A DNA stretch of 64,000 bases from Spizellomyces sp. 'palustris'. Taxonomy: Eukaryota > Chytridiomycota > Chytridiomycetes > Spizellomycetales > Spizellomycetaceae. This document shows, piece after piece, positions 23,932 through 35,578 of this stretch; position 1 is the first letter of the stretch; each line of letters begins with the position of its first letter. The notes under the pieces are model-generated. The model was not told where the DNA came from, made no database searches, and was given only the letters and a program-made list of their open reading frames with translations. Where the stretch lies: contig QEAR01000046.1 of assembly GCA_006535965.1 (NCBI GenBank), forward strand, positions 99,150-163,149, in the 5' to 3' direction. Both the position numbers and the translations under genes were made by a program.

Positions 23932-25583
23932 TCACTTCCCGCCAGTAGCAGTAGTTGCCTTCTCCTTCTCCTGCAATTCTTTGTAATAGGCTAAAGCTTG
24001 CTTGACGGGGGTAATGATTGGATCCATGTTGTCGAGAACACGGGCCACGAGTTCGTAAAGTGGTATCAGTACAAAACTAATAAACCTATCAACATAAAAT
24101 TATTATGGGCAATATTGTAAACTATTGGAAGACACTCGTTACTCACCCAACCTGGGCACCAGCTTTGGTGACTTTCTCTCGATCCATGAAAGGAGCAAAT
24201 GGCAGTCCAGCGGCCTTCTCGTGATCCGCTTGCTCAAAGAATTCTTCCAACAAACAATCGACCCAGGGCTCCGCAACGTCCGGAGGCCGCACCTCATTGC
24301 TCACATCAGCACATTTGATGATCATCTGCAACAAGCAACTTTTCTGCTCCGGATCAGAATACTTGAAACCTTCATCTGCGTATTTCTTCAGCTGAGTGAG
24401 GAGATCTGCGTGCTTTGCCATGTCAGTCGCAAGTATCCCGCGAATAATGCCCTTGCGAATATCGCGATAGGCTGAATCCGGAATTTTGGACATGATATTT
24501 GTGTCCGGATACTTCAGAATCGTGAACAAGACAGCGCAATGATGCATTTCCAACGGGGATACATCGTTGTAAATAATAGCCAGATCGGTATGCGCATTTA
24601 CTTGATATGCATTGTTAAATCCTGGATGATCGAGATCGTGCCCGGCACAGGCGGCGAGAAGGATAAGCTTGTCCGCTGGGGTAAGCTTCTCCACGACTTT
24701 GGTTGTGTGGAGGATACTGTACATCATCTGAGTGACGCAAAAGCAATGCCGGAAGTTGTGGAATGGCTAATTCACGAAGAATCGCCCAGTGTTACTGGAA
24801 GAAAGTTCAATGCAAAAAGGTTTATGTATACTCACATTGGCATTATATCCATCCTTCACAGCTTGCAAAAATTTTCGTAATACAGGAATGTCGATCTTGA
24901 ACTCGTCCACCACCCCCAACTCAACGAACATGAATTCCAGTAAGGCCAACATTTCGTTCTCCTGCCATTGCCAAGGGTCGAAAGTCGGGGTCTTTAAATA
25001 CTTGATGGTTTCATCCGTGAACACATATTTGGGTTGAGACATGTAGCGAGGATCGATCTGAGACACCCGCTTAACGGCTCGCTTTGGCGTGTGCTCAGTT
25101 GGAATGCTTGGTAGTTGAACTTTCTTTTTAGTTAGACCGTCTAGGTCGGCTTCCAAGCTTTTTAGAGTTGCTTTGAGGGCGGAAAGATCCAAACTGGCGG
25201 TTCCGATCTCGGGAGACAAAATTGGGGAAGTTGCATCATTCTTGATGAGGCCGTCTGAAGATGAGTTCAGCAAAGGTTAACACTTATTTCCTCGATCATA
25301 GTTGATAGCTGCACCCACCCTTTTTAACATTCAAAACATATCTATTGTCTTCCGAATTGGGCGTCAGTCCATCGACCGATAATGGGAGCAGCACACCATC
25401 TTTCGTTGAAACTTTCACAATAGCCCCTTTTGGTTCCCCGCCAATTTCTGCAGCGGCCAATAAGCCCGCCCTTATTTCCTCTGGTGAAGCACTCTTTGCA
25501 AACTCGATGGTCTCATTCCGTGGCGAGTCGTCATTGATCAAAAGGTAGATACGACTACAGGTGGAGGCGGTGGCGGTCATCAT
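23932..25583 (-). CDS. 3',5'-cyclic nucleotide phosphodiesterase, PDE9-like
   Basis: Exons 25583-25319, 25254-24836, 24766-24147 and 24085-23932 give 485 aa; every junction keeps phase. The N-terminus (RIYLLINDDSPRNETIEFAK) resembles the PDE9 lead-in. The catalytic domain carries the class I metal-binding motifs: NPFHNFRHCFC, AACAGHDLDHPGFNNAYQ, YNDVSPLEMHHCAVLF, LATDMAKHADL and IKCADVSNEVRP, then AEPWVDCLLEEFFEQADHE. These His/Asp residues coordinate Zn and Mg and hydrolyse cAMP or cGMP to the 5'-nucleotide. The similarity to animal PDE9 over the whole length, rather than to yeast Pde2, is notable. PDE9 enzymes favour cGMP, but substrate choice cannot be settled here. It is divergent from the gene at 25821 with a 237-bp spacer. 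Confidence 0.93.
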
Positions 25584-25820
25584 TAACACTGAAAATCCGG
25601 TTGCAAGAAATGTTTATACGATATTCGTACTCTTCCAGGCAATCGAACAGTGTACACCACTAGGAAGCGGAGGTCCTTTGTCTCCAAGAAATACGGATCC
25701 TCAACCATTAGAACGCGAGTCCTGAAGCCCCTACAGACCCATTTCTGGGCCATTCTCGTCATGGTGCCCGTCGTCTGATCAAATCATTCATTACCCTGGT
25801 TAGCTAAGGAACTCGAGGAT

Positions 25821-26573
25821 ATGCAAGTCGTCAACCCGTCGGGGATATTAGGGGCGGATTACCTCAGCAATTCAACCCATGGAGCCGAATGGAATGCGGA
25901 TTTGCTGCTTCATCGTCGTCCGCGCTATGAACCTCCACCTTCTAACATGTGGTCTTCAGCCGACCTCTACACCTCCCCAGGTGCTTCCAGCCTTTCGAAA
26001 ACCAACGATACCATTCGCAGCTCTCACAGATCACAGAAACCTTCATCCATTATTACCCTGTTTGATGACGACTCCGCTTCCACTTCGCTGTGTTGTGTCC
26101 GTCCCTGTCGTCCATTGCTAGAGGCGATATTGAAGCATTGTGAGGTAACTGATGGCGACAACTGCCCGGGACCGATTTTCCTCAGTATTGGCTCAGCGTC
26201 GGGTCTCTTGGAGTACCTCTTGCAATTCGTGGCAGGCTCAAAATTGCAAATATATGGCATCGACGTGGCAAACATAAACGTGTTCCTGGACTCTGACAGA
26301 TTCGTTCTGATACGATCTGAGACACCTCAAAGGTCTGCAATTCCTGATGCCACGATTCTATTTGCATCATACCTTCGGCGTCCGGCGTTGCTTCCCATAT
26401 ATCTGGAGGTTTGTCCGCACGTAACCAGAGTCATCCTTGTCGGACCAATCTCGGAAGATCCGTTTTCAGATGAGTGTGTTGTTACGTCCATGGCTGGATG
26501 GAGGCAAGTGTACGGCGGTGCAGTAGGATTGCGTTCGTGGGAGCAGATGAAGGTGTTTGTAATGGCAGAATGA
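25821..26573 (+). CDS. Rossmann/methyltransferase-fold hypothetical protein
   Basis: A single exon of 250 aa from the ATG at 25821. The middle reads GPIFLSIGSASGLLEYLLQF, a glycine loop like motif I of SAM-dependent methyltransferases, then LQIYGIDVANINVFL (the acidic end of strand 2) and ATILFASYLRRP and VTRVILVGPISEDPF (later strands). It lacks an obvious catalytic motif. The first 95 residues are Ser/Pro-rich and probably disordered. The fold is inferred from pattern only; whether it is an active enzyme is unknown. It shares a short divergent promoter with the phosphodiesterase gene. Confidence 0.7.
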   Translation: MQVVNPSGILGADYLSNSTHGAEWNADLLLHRRPRYEPPPSNMWSSADLYTSPGASSLSKTNDTIRSSHRSQKPSSIITLFDDDSASTSLCCVRPCRPLLEAILKHCEVTDGDNCPGPIFLSIGSASGLLEYLLQFVAGSKLQIYGIDVANINVFLDSDRFVLIRSETPQRSAIPDATILFASYLRRPALLPIYLEVCPHVTRVILVGPISEDPFSDECVVTSMAGWRQVYGGAVGLRSWEQMKVFVMAE

Positions 26574-26740
26574 TTTGGGCTGATGGTGTACACCGCACAA
26601 AAAAACACCTTCCAAGTAGTTAGTCCAAGGAGCATGCCCAGCTGTGGCAAAATAGACGAGGCAACTTTTGAATAATCTAATATCGAACATCTATTATATC
26701 ATACAGTAGGAACTATACTACAAAAACTTGTCTATCTCAT

Positions 26741-27376
26741 CTAAACAGACAGCAAGCTCAACGTCAAGCCCGCTACTCCGACCAATCCACAGACTCCGGT
26801 ATACAGAGCGCTTGCACCACTGGAGGTTCCCGACAGTGGACGCCCAGTAGGGGTTATCACAGCTGTGGTTGAGGTAGGAGTACTTTTGGTTGCAGTACTG
26901 GCAGGTACTTGCGCAGTAGATGTTGGCGCGGCGGTGGTTGTCAAAGGCGCAGCAGTCGTTGATGAGGTGGCATTGCCGGCTGCTACTGTGAACCAAGTTG
27001 TCCAATTTGGTCCGTACAATGCGCCTCCCTGACCTTGTCCGACAAAGATCAAGGCGTATTGCCTCGGCGGTAGGTCTGCGGGCACAGTGTAATCAATCTC
27101 AAGGGTCCCAGGATATGCAACACCGGGCAAGGGCGCAACGAAACGACCCGATCCAGTGACGGTTGTGTTTTGACCGATGCCGAGTTCAATGGTCAAGGCA
27201 GTCACCTGCTGAGGGTGACCTGGAAGGATAGTCCATTGTACTTTGACTTGTGAGCCAGGCGTCCAGATCGTTTCACCAATTGGCGTTGATGGGTACACGA
27301 GAGGTGCATCAATGAAGGTTTGGGCAGACGCGAGCGGCGCCAAAAGAAGAAGGACTGAGGCAAAAGACTTGAGCAT
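26741..27376 (-). CDS. GPI-anchored Kre9/Knh1-like secreted protein
   Basis: Single exon, 211 aa. It has a signal peptide (MLKSFASVLLLLAPLASAQT). The folded part shows the pattern of the Ser-Thr-rich glycosyl-phosphatidyl-inositol-anchored (Kre9/Knh1 N-terminal-like) domain: GETIWTPGSQVKVQWTI, LTIELGIG, VPADLPPRQYALIFVG. It is followed by a Ser/Thr/Pro-rich stalk (TTTAAPTSTAQVPASTATK) likely to be O-glycosylated, and a hydrophobic tail (GVCGLVGVAGLTLSLLSV) that fits a GPI signal. Related proteins sit in the cell wall and are linked to beta-glucan assembly or adhesion. The exact role here is an inference. Confidence 0.82.
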   Translation of the reverse strand: MLKSFASVLLLLAPLASAQTFIDAPLVYPSTPIGETIWTPGSQVKVQWTILPGHPQQVTALTIELGIGQNTTVTGSGRFVAPLPGVAYPGTLEIDYTVPADLPPRQYALIFVGQGQGGALYGPNWTTWFTVAAGNATSSTTAAPLTTTAAPTSTAQVPASTATKSTPTSTTAVITPTGRPLSGTSSGASALYTGVCGLVGVAGLTLSLLSV

Positions 27377-27432
27377 TGTTAATTGTTTGAGATGATGATG
27401 ATGCTGGAGGGAAGGACCACGCCATCATCACA

Positions 27433-27439
27433 TTTTATA
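27433..27439 (-). promoter_or_regulatory. TATA box of the Kre9-like gene
   Basis: Minus-strand tataaaa about 57 bases upstream of the ATG at 27376. Confidence 0.6.
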
Positions 27440-28509
27440 GCCCGCCTGCCCATCTGGCAAAAACCGAAAGAAAAAAAATACAAAATTGATGCACTGCCTC
27501 CCCATCAGCGGTCGACCCTGGCTGTACCGTCGGCGGGGCGTTGACCGACAGGCTTTAAGCTGTGCCAAATCCCAGGATTCAAAAAATAAATATTTTCGAC
27601 CCTAAAAATATAACCACGTGATTTCGAGTTGGTCCCAATATAGCTATTTATCCACGAAACGGAGCTTCCGGCGATTTGCGGCTTGCTGAGTTTATTATTT
27701 GGTTGTACGGAACCAGCCCCAAAAGCAAGGGCTTGTTGGAATGCAACTACTGGTGTGCTTCAGCTTGAGAAAGAAGCGGGCTTGGAGAATGATAATTTTG
27801 TGCAGGAAATTGGCACAGATGTCGGATCTGGTTGGTAAAGTGGAAAAGGAAAGCTTTGGTCATTGAATATATACAATCGTTTCCGTCATTTCATCTCTCG
27901 TACCCAGCTATAGATCATAGTTGCGCTGTTCTCAAGCCATTGAATAACCCGACACATTGCTTACAGGTTAGTAGATCGGCTGGTTGGGCAATATCAGTCC
28001 TGCCAGCATGAAAGTGGGCGACAACAGTTGCATGAGACGTCTCGTATGACTAAACCTAGCAGTGCGGGTAATTGTGATCAGAAAGTTTGAGAATTGATCT
28101 AATCGAAGCAGCTAATGTGGGCAAAAAAGGCAATGGGTAGTCGCAGCCACCTGTTACAATGTGGGTGAGCAGCAGCATGCTTCAACTAAGGTTAAACTTT
28201 GAAATATAAAAAAGATGGCTGGACGAAAAACACCTTCTATCAAAATAGTGAAAAGCCCGCTCAGTGATCTTGGGGCTTTTGACAACAGAGTCCTCTCCTT
28301 CTTCAATCATGTAGCAAGGACTTTTGCGTTGACAGCGTCAAGCGCCAACATATCTGCTACCGTGGCATTTAGGATATACCCAACTCCATGGATGCACATG
28401 CATGGCATCATCATGTATCTAAAAGATACAGTGTAATTATACAGTAAATCCCCTCCCTACTTTAAAGGTCTATCATCATACGTCTTTGATATCGTACAAG
28501 AGGAAACAG
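27440..28509. other. Intergenic stretch, no supported gene
   Basis: 1.1 kb, AT-rich, with a plus-strand frame of 73 codons at 28215 that has no motif, promoter or splice support. The right end is the 3' flank of the coiled-coil gene. Confidence 0.5.
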
Positions 28510-31320
28510 TCACCAGTCACAGAACCCAAGTTTTCCCATTTTCGCAGACAACAGCTGATCCAGACTCTCAATTGATTTGACTAGCTGCGTCTCTTCCACA
28601 ACAAGCGGTAGAGGTCCGCCAGTTCGATGCCGATATATGTACCCTTCATTTTTCTTTCGAGCTCCAACCCCACTATCCCCTTTCTTCCCTTCCAATACTC
28701 GGCCGGAGAACTGCTGGTCACGGGGAAGTGAAGAGTTGGAGGGAAGTACATCCCACCGGAAAAGTGCACTGGTTTGTCCGCGCTTTTGTGGGACGACGTT
28801 TACATATTCAGCGGAATCCATCCGCTTGTACATTTGAATGCGGTCGAGTTCATCGGATATTAGTTTCACAGACATGTCAGATCGCTTGCTTAGCTCTTCT
28901 GCGTAAAGAAAGATTTCGAGGGATTCTAAAATGCAGATGTGAGTCTTTTGAGATTTCCTAGTCTGAGTTGTAAATGTTCACCTCTCTGCCCCCGTCCCGG
29001 TCTCGTTGTCACAACTTTCTTTTGTATAGGAGGTAGCTTTACCCTTTCCTTGCATCGGTCACTGATCACTGGAGCACTTCTCCATCTTGGTATTCGTGAG
29101 GGTAGGACGTCTCTACTATCGCCGTGGATTGGAGGGAGTGCACTGTTATCCCTTTTTGAGGGTGCAGAGCGTGGCCGCTTGGTTACTGGCAGAAGAGGGC
29201 GATCTTTAGGGACGAGTTCACGGATTATGAGCCGGATTTCGGATGCGGGGTTAAGCCTTGTTGGGTGGGAGGGATTTATTGAATTGAGGCTGCGCGAGAG
29301 AGGTGGCCGGACGCTTTCAGATTGTGTTTTGGTAATTGACGGGGAAGAAAGACTTTTTGACGGCGTCTGGGGTACATGTCCAGAAGCGGTTCTTGCTATA
29401 TTGGCGGCCAAGCTGGTCAGGTCCTCCCCTGTAGTGTTCGTTGCGGTATCAATGGGTCCAGAATCAACCTTTGGACCAGGCGTCGCTGACGCGGCAAATG
29501 CTGGGGGCTCGGAATCCGAATCTGTATCAAATCATTAATCTCGTATCTATTACTGATGATGAGCAAGCATAAAGCTTCTCAACAAGTTACCATTACCGCT
29601 TTTAATGTGATCATCGTCTTTTGGCTCGTCTTCAGCGTCATCAAAGAAGGAGCTATGAGAGGATGTCCCAAGAATCACAGGCTTCTCCGCAAATGTAATT
29701 GTCTTTGCACTTCCCGGCCTTCCCGCCGATCCTGGGCGAGACATTGCAAGTGATGAACGCTGCACTGATGCCGGCGGAATGGCCGACCGTCGTACTCCAG
29801 GCTGCTGCTCGCCTGTCAACTGCGATTGTGATGTGGAGTCAGGACCTGCTTGAGAAGTACGTCTACTGCTTGCCACTTTTTCATCCAGTTCTGACGACGA
29901 TCGAGATCTTTCAGCGACTGAGTTAATGCCGCGAACTCGCTCAACGTCCAAATTCGGCGCAGATCCACCCAATCTGTCGAACCGAGCACTTTGTGGACGC
30001 GAAACGCACCGGACCTGTAATTCAGCGGGATTCGATAACTGATTTGACTGTGTCCATTTCTCGCTTTTCCTGCAATCAGTATGCAGCAGCTGTTCTAGAT
30101 TCTCTATTCCGCCAAATGATGGGTCGGCTGATGGGGAGAGGTCGACAATGTTCGGTAAGATACGCCGGGCTGGCTCTGGTTTGGGTGAAGATGGTGATTT
30201 TTCCGGAGGGGGAGGGTAATTTGGCAGTGGAGATGACGCCAGGTCCGCGTTGTGAAGAGCTTCAAGCTCGTCATAGAGAGATCTGCTACTACTTGCCCGA
30301 GACATTACAAGAGATTGCAGACTAGATGTAGGACGGGACTGACACGAAGCGCTCCTACACCCGAAAAGACAACTATTAGATTCCTGCTTTGAGCGAGGCG
30401 AACAGTGTGACCACTACTCACGCGGACATCCAGTCATCGTCACCGTCAAGTACTTCGACCGAGTAGCCCTTTACAACACGAACGCTTCGACCATTGTGAG
30501 CTGTAACATAGCTGAGGTGACTTCTCCCTACACCATTCGTCAGTTGTGGATTGATTCATATACGTGGCCAATGCATCAAGGAATGGTACCTGATGATGTT
30601 CGCCTCGCCCTCCCCAACCCACAAGTGCTTTCTGCATATGTGGTACAGGCAGGGTGATCCTGCAAGAAACTCTCATCACTCCTGCTTTCCTTATCGTTTC
30701 CGAGGTTGAGAGCAGAGCACAAGACTTTTGGTGGAGCAGAGTGGACTTTCGATGCTCGGGTTGGATGGCGAGTTGGTATAGATGACTGTGAACGGCTTTG
30801 TGGGCGGGTCGAACAACGAGACAGAGATCTTGGACCGCTATCATGGATGGATATATGCGGTCTGGGGGGTGGACGTTGTCCAGATAATTTAGTTGCAGAT
30901 GTCCCTAATCTCCATGGAGGTGCGGCTGCATCCAGCTTCGCTTTACGGGCTGCAAGTATACGAGCTCGTTCTCGCTCTTCTCTTTCTCTTTCTCGTCGCT
31001 TTTTTTCCAATGCCTCTCTTTGACATACATGTGCCATTAGAAGCTTGGAACATCACCAGTCACGCGAGCCACATGCCCACCTTCGTCGTCGCTCCGTTTC
31101 GTTCGCAAGTCGCTGTATAGTCTTTTGGATCTCCATAGCCGCAATCTTCTTGTCCTTTTCTTGCTCTCGCTGTAGATCCCGATATTTTCGTCTGTAGGCA
31201 GATCCGTAAAAAGTACATAATACCCACAAATAAGTCAAAGATGCTACCAATATTATGTAATCTTGCCGGAACAACATGCTATTGGGAAACGTACGAGTAC
31301 GCAACTCCACCCCGCGACAT
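28510..31320 (-). CDS. Low-complexity coiled-coil protein of unknown function
   Basis: Seven exons: 31320-31295, 31191-31081, 31017-30590, 30527-30422, 30354-29597, 29521-28982 and 28925-28510. All phases agree, giving 794 aa. The start MSRGGVAYS joins to a highly charged helix (RKYRDLQREQEKDKKIAAME, then RERERARILAARKAKL) predicted to be coiled coil over about residues 10-80. A central Ser/Pro/Arg-rich disordered region follows, with RSHLSYVTAHNGRSVRVVKG as an ordered island near residue 190. The C-terminal 130 residues are again ordered (EIFLYAEELSKRSDMSVKLI, EGYIYRHRTGGPLPLVVEET, SIESLDQLLSAKMGKLGF). I do not recognise the family. A cytoskeletal or zoospore protein is possible but unsupported. 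The structure is well supported by splice signals; function is not assigned. Confidence 0.75.
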
Positions 31321-31724
31321 GTGGGTGGAAGGTGGTATTGGGGGCGGGCGGGAAACATACGGTGTGGTGTAAGTGCTTGCAACAAGTGATTTCTCCATCG
31401 CCAGATTTACGATGAAGCAAAACTCCGATCGGCGGGACGCGGCTTCATCTATTTTAACTTGGCTGAACGAGTTGCGACTTGCAGCCTTTAACTATGCTTC
31501 CAAACCCTACTCACTAAACTTTGTTGGTTCCAAAATTGAATTTTCACATTTATTATTCAGTGCTTATCTACCCTACGATACAATTGTCATTAAAATCAAC
31601 AGCAACAGGGCCGGAATGCAACAAATGGGCTCCGATAGCAGTGGTGGCTAGACCCTTGGGTATTTTGACGAACAAGTACCGCATTTCCTTCCGTCCACCC
31701 CTGTCTATCTCCCAATCATAATAC

Positions 31725-32707
31725 CTACGGCTGAAGAGTCGTTTTATCTGTCCTTGAGGGCCTTTCAGAATCCGCGGGCTTGCTCTGCATGGGGGCGGGG
31801 AATGCGGTTAGCCCTTCATCTGCAGTTGGCGAATTTCTGGTAACGTGCTGTACGATACGAATGCAGCAGAGAATCCAGCTGCACAACAAGCACCCGACTA
31901 TGTGCGTTACGGAGAAAAAGAATTAGTTTTGCTCGATAGTAATATGCGGAATGATCGAAGAAGCTTACAGCAGGTTAGGGCAGCATCTACGACGATCGAA
32001 AAAGGGACTACCGTTCCAATCGCAACGGCAACGGTAAGAGGAATCCAAACGCAAGTTGAGAAAAACAGGTATCGAAGAATAGTGTCTAGCTTTTTGGTAT
32101 ATTCGGCTATCATGGTTTGCTTTTCCGTGCTAGCACGAGTCATTACTCCGCTCTGAGCCAGTTCCTTTTTCAAAGCGACGAGCAGCCGAATGGCTAGAAT
32201 AGGTATGACGACGCCCACCAACGGTGCATAAGCAGCCCAGACAGAGAAGAGGATACTTCCCGCGTCTTCTCCAACTGAACCAAATGTGTCTCCTGCCGCA
32301 GCGACAATAATTATCCCTAAGGTGGACACTGCATATAGACTGTAGGTCAAAATTATCGCAGCAGTGTTCCACCGTACATTGTATCTCATCATAGTCTGAA
32401 CAGCGGGCAACAACCACAGTAACACTTGTAGCAAAAGAAAGGATCCGGTGTTGACGGTAATTTCGGAAACAACGGTACCGGTAAGAAAGGCTTGGTTGTA
32501 CCCTCGAAAATAGTGAAGATCGTTCACCGTCGAAGCGATGTACGAGAGTAGCATAATATATTGCGAAACCGCTGCGCAGAGAGCACCTCGTGTCCGACTA
32601 CGCCGGTAACCCCAAGTCGTGTAGATGATAGCTGCAGTGCCCAAAGCAAGAGTGACGGCGTTGACGGTCATTGACAGTGCTATTGAGTTCAATACTTCTG
32701 ATGACAT
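31725..32707 (-). CDS. Seven-helix membrane protein (GPCR-like), unknown ligand
   Basis: Exons 32707-31969 and 31897-31725 give 303 aa; the 71-nt intron has donor gtaagc and acceptor cacatag and keeps the frame. Seven hydrophobic segments can be counted: ALSMTVNAVTLALGTAAII, GALCAAVSQYIMLLSYIAST, SFLLLQVLLWLLPAVQ, TAAIILTYSLYAVSTLGIII, AAYAPLVGVVIPILAIRLLV, YLFFSTCVWIPLTVAVAIG and the spliced LTCFGCLLCSWILCCIRIV. A charged third cytoplasmic loop (KKELAQ...KKLD) precedes helix 6. A charged tail ends QP. The layout is like fungal seven-helix receptors, but I see no diagnostic family motif. It may sense extracellular cues; that is an inference. Confidence 0.75.
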
Positions 32708-34868
32708 CTGTGGAAATATATGTGATGCACTGTGATGTTCAACGATGGTTTATCAGAGGATGATGTAGGTCGAGATGAGAAGACGCAAGATTACTAACTT
32801 TACAGGCTGTACCAGGGCAAGTGATGTTAGCATGTTTTACCGATACCAATGCGTCGGAAGCTTCCATGGTGGATCCCACTTTGTTACCGTAACTAACGTG
32901 ATCTTATTTGGGATGGATGTTTAGACTCGCACTTGATCCATTGCGGGGATTGTAATCGCCAGATAATGTCAGCCTCCAAAGCAAGATGTCAACAAAACTG
33001 TCCGTGCGCAATCAGAGATAAATCAGTGCTAGCTAAAGGGAGACGCCGATGCATTTATTTGCCAAACAAGGCGTTGAAAAGCGCATCTGGGCATGATTGA
33101 GGCTGTCTCCGCGTGATTCATTTGCAATACGTTCTTATCTAACTTTAAATCCAAAAAGCCCCGAATATTCGACGCAAGACACCATAGATATCAAAACATG
33201 GTTATTTTCATTGGGCTTGACGCAAGCATGAACATGGGGACTAAGGTAACGTGAATGTTTGTTTCTGATTTTGAGCCGAATTGACTATTGCACCCGGGGT
33301 GTTTCTTTCATCCTGTTCACGCTCAATTTAGCTCAAGGAGTTCTAAAATTCAAAAATAACCGGGGGACGTTGAGCTGCTCGCATATTTTGGTACATTTCG
33401 CGTATTTATTTTCTGGTGTTTCTTTCGGCATAACATCTCCCTATCCGCGGTCATACGTGCAATTGGGGAGGACGCGATCAAAGAGCCGGTCTTGAGCATC
33501 GCTGATAGTCTAGATTTGGAGGGAATGGCCAAGGAGCAGCGTTAGGCAATATTCGGTTTTCTGAGGAAGTGCCGGCATGCTGTGGCGCAGATCTATTTGT
33601 TCAGTTCACAGATACCCAATAACTCAAAACGATTCGCTGGGCTCCCAACAAGTCCGAACGCAACAAGCTGACAAAGCAATACTAAGAGCCGCGCTACACT
33701 TCTGGCTAGCGCCCACCTTTTGCAAATCGACCTTACCAGCTAATATTTTTGCTCACATAACCTAAATGCTAGCCATCCGACATTTGCACAGCATCGAAAC
33801 CTGATCGGATCGAGCAAACAGCGACTGACAGTGTTGCGCTTGTGCTTTCTTTGAAAGATCTTAGTGCTAGCTTACAGCTCTGTTGATATTGTACGCTTTC
33901 TTACAGCGGATTGAGCCATGCAAGCAAGGATGATGCAAGTACCTGCAGTGTCGGTTGCCACAAGAGTTCCGCCTTGTTGTATTGTATGAAATTTACATAG
34001 ACCCATTATGTGCGCTTGCTCAGTGAAGCAGAGTGACAGACTCTTGCCTTGGATGCGTGAAAAATAGGAAAGACGGGCATAATGACGCAGAGACGGTACA
34101 TTTTTGACCAAAACAATATACAGCAAGGTTTACGAAGGAAAAGGGAATTTTTCAGAGCAGATCCTCGTGGCATTGGCGCAATGCAGTGTTGTACGTTTCA
34201 CACTGAACCTTTCAATACGACACTCAGATCCTCTCCCAATTTTCCAATTTCAACGTGGTGCCTCGCGATCTAATGACACCAATCTGTTCATTTGTCTAAC
34301 CTAACAAGACCATTATTTATTCGGTAAATATTACTATCCCAACGAACATGTATGAAATGTTGCCGCCCCCCTTAATCAAGGTACTGCCGTATCCAACTCC
34401 TCATCCCTGCTTTTGGATGGCCAGGATATCTAGTACTTGTAAACACATAGCTGTACTTGTTGTAAGCACTTGCTCCAAGGGCTGGCAATGTCCTAATCGA
34501 AGGACGACGACCAACTCTTCATCATTGTGAAATTAAAAAAAAGAAGTTAAAATGCTTAAAGGCTCCTCATGTGACATGATTCAATGACCTCACGAGACAA
34601 TGCATGTCTTGCATGCCAAGCCTCAACAAGCAGCCTAGTCCTTTGCTAACCCCACAAATCCCCACAATTTCCCTGACAAATTTCCCCCACCACATCGTTG
34701 ACGTCATGATAGTTACGTCATGCCAGTCGCGTGACAGCCGTCGCGGGGCGCTCCCTTCCGTTGTGGACTGATGAAAGGGATAACGAGGTTCTGCGGTAGG
34801 TAATGGATGACGTAGGATGGAACTACCGTTCGTTGGGCGATGCGAGCGAAGGGGGCCATTCCTTCGTC
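32708..34868. other. Long intergenic stretch, no supported gene
   Basis: 2.2 kb without a convincing frame. Small open frames at 33259-34530 lack codon bias, splice sites or motifs. The right end (34690-34868) has several TGACGTCA/TGACGT-like sites (for example ttgacgtcatg and tacgtcatg near 34700), which resemble CRE/ATF elements upstream of the CsbD gene. Confidence 0.5.
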
Positions 34869-34875
34869 TATAAAA
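34869..34875 (+). promoter_or_regulatory. TATA box of the CsbD-family gene
   Basis: tataaaa about 129 bases upstream of the ATG at 34998, followed by a CA-rich leader typical of a strongly expressed fungal transcript. Confidence 0.65.
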
Positions 34876-34997
34876 GGGCGCACTGTTGAGCTTCCCTCTT
34901 CGACATTAACTCAACAAACTCAACACAACAAAACTACTACAACACACAAGCTTCAGCTTTACACCACTCTACTTCTACTACCTCAAACACATTAAAC

Positions 34998-35364
34998 ATG
35001 TCTTCCTCTCCTTCCCGCGTAAGTAGATTGCATTGACGTGTCCAAAAAAGCTAGGATTCGCACTCACAATAGCCTTCAATTCCAGTCTCACGGTAACATG
35101 GAATCCGCCAAGGGCGCCGTAAAAGAGAACGTTGGCAAGGTGCTCGGTAACCAATCTATGAGAGTCGAAGGTGCTTCCCAGCGTGCGGCCGGTAACGCCG
35201 AAGTCGAGGCTGTCAAGACGGCCAACTATGCTGATGGGCAAATGGACTCGATGGGCGGATCCATCAAGAAGAATGTGGGGAATGTTGTTGGGAATGAGCG
35301 GATGCAGGCTTCAGGGGCCCGGACAGAGGCCTCGGGTGAGATGAAGAAGGCTGCGAACCAGTAA
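34998..35364 (+). CDS. CsbD-like stress-response protein
   Basis: Exons 34998-35018 and 35086-35364 give 99 aa; the intron sits after the seventh codon (MSSSPSR) and ends in attccag. The protein is hydrophilic and Ala/Gly/Lys-rich. It has two imperfect repeats: AKGAVKENVGKVLGNQSM and GGSIKKNVGNVVGNERM, each the signature of the CsbD family. Bacterial members are stress-induced; in fungi these small proteins are common and of unknown mechanism. The upstream region carries a good TATA box and CRE-like TGACGTCA sites, consistent with stress control by inference. Confidence 0.88.
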
Positions 35365-35448
35365 ACTTTGTATACTATAAATCAAGAACATTGAACCATA
35401 CTCGTGACTATATGTAGTTTGAAGAACCATGTCATGGTCTAATTCTCA

Positions 35449-35556
35449 GCGAATACATTTCAACTGTACGCTGATCAACGTCCATCTAAAGGATTACTTA
35501 TGCGAATACATTTCAACTGTACGCTGATCAACGTCCATCTAAAGGATTACTTATGC
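35449..35556. repeat. 53-bp tandem duplication
   Basis: Two adjacent, essentially identical 53-bp units, the first beginning gcgaatacatttcaactgta at 35449 and the second at 35502. They lie between the CsbD gene and the methyltransferase 3' end, so the copy event is recent. Confidence 0.9.
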
Positions 35557-35578
35557 AACAAGGGCAAGGGGATATATA

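Noticed and set aside
28215-28436. 73-codon plus-strand frame
   Set aside because: Short, no motif and no promoter; likely chance.
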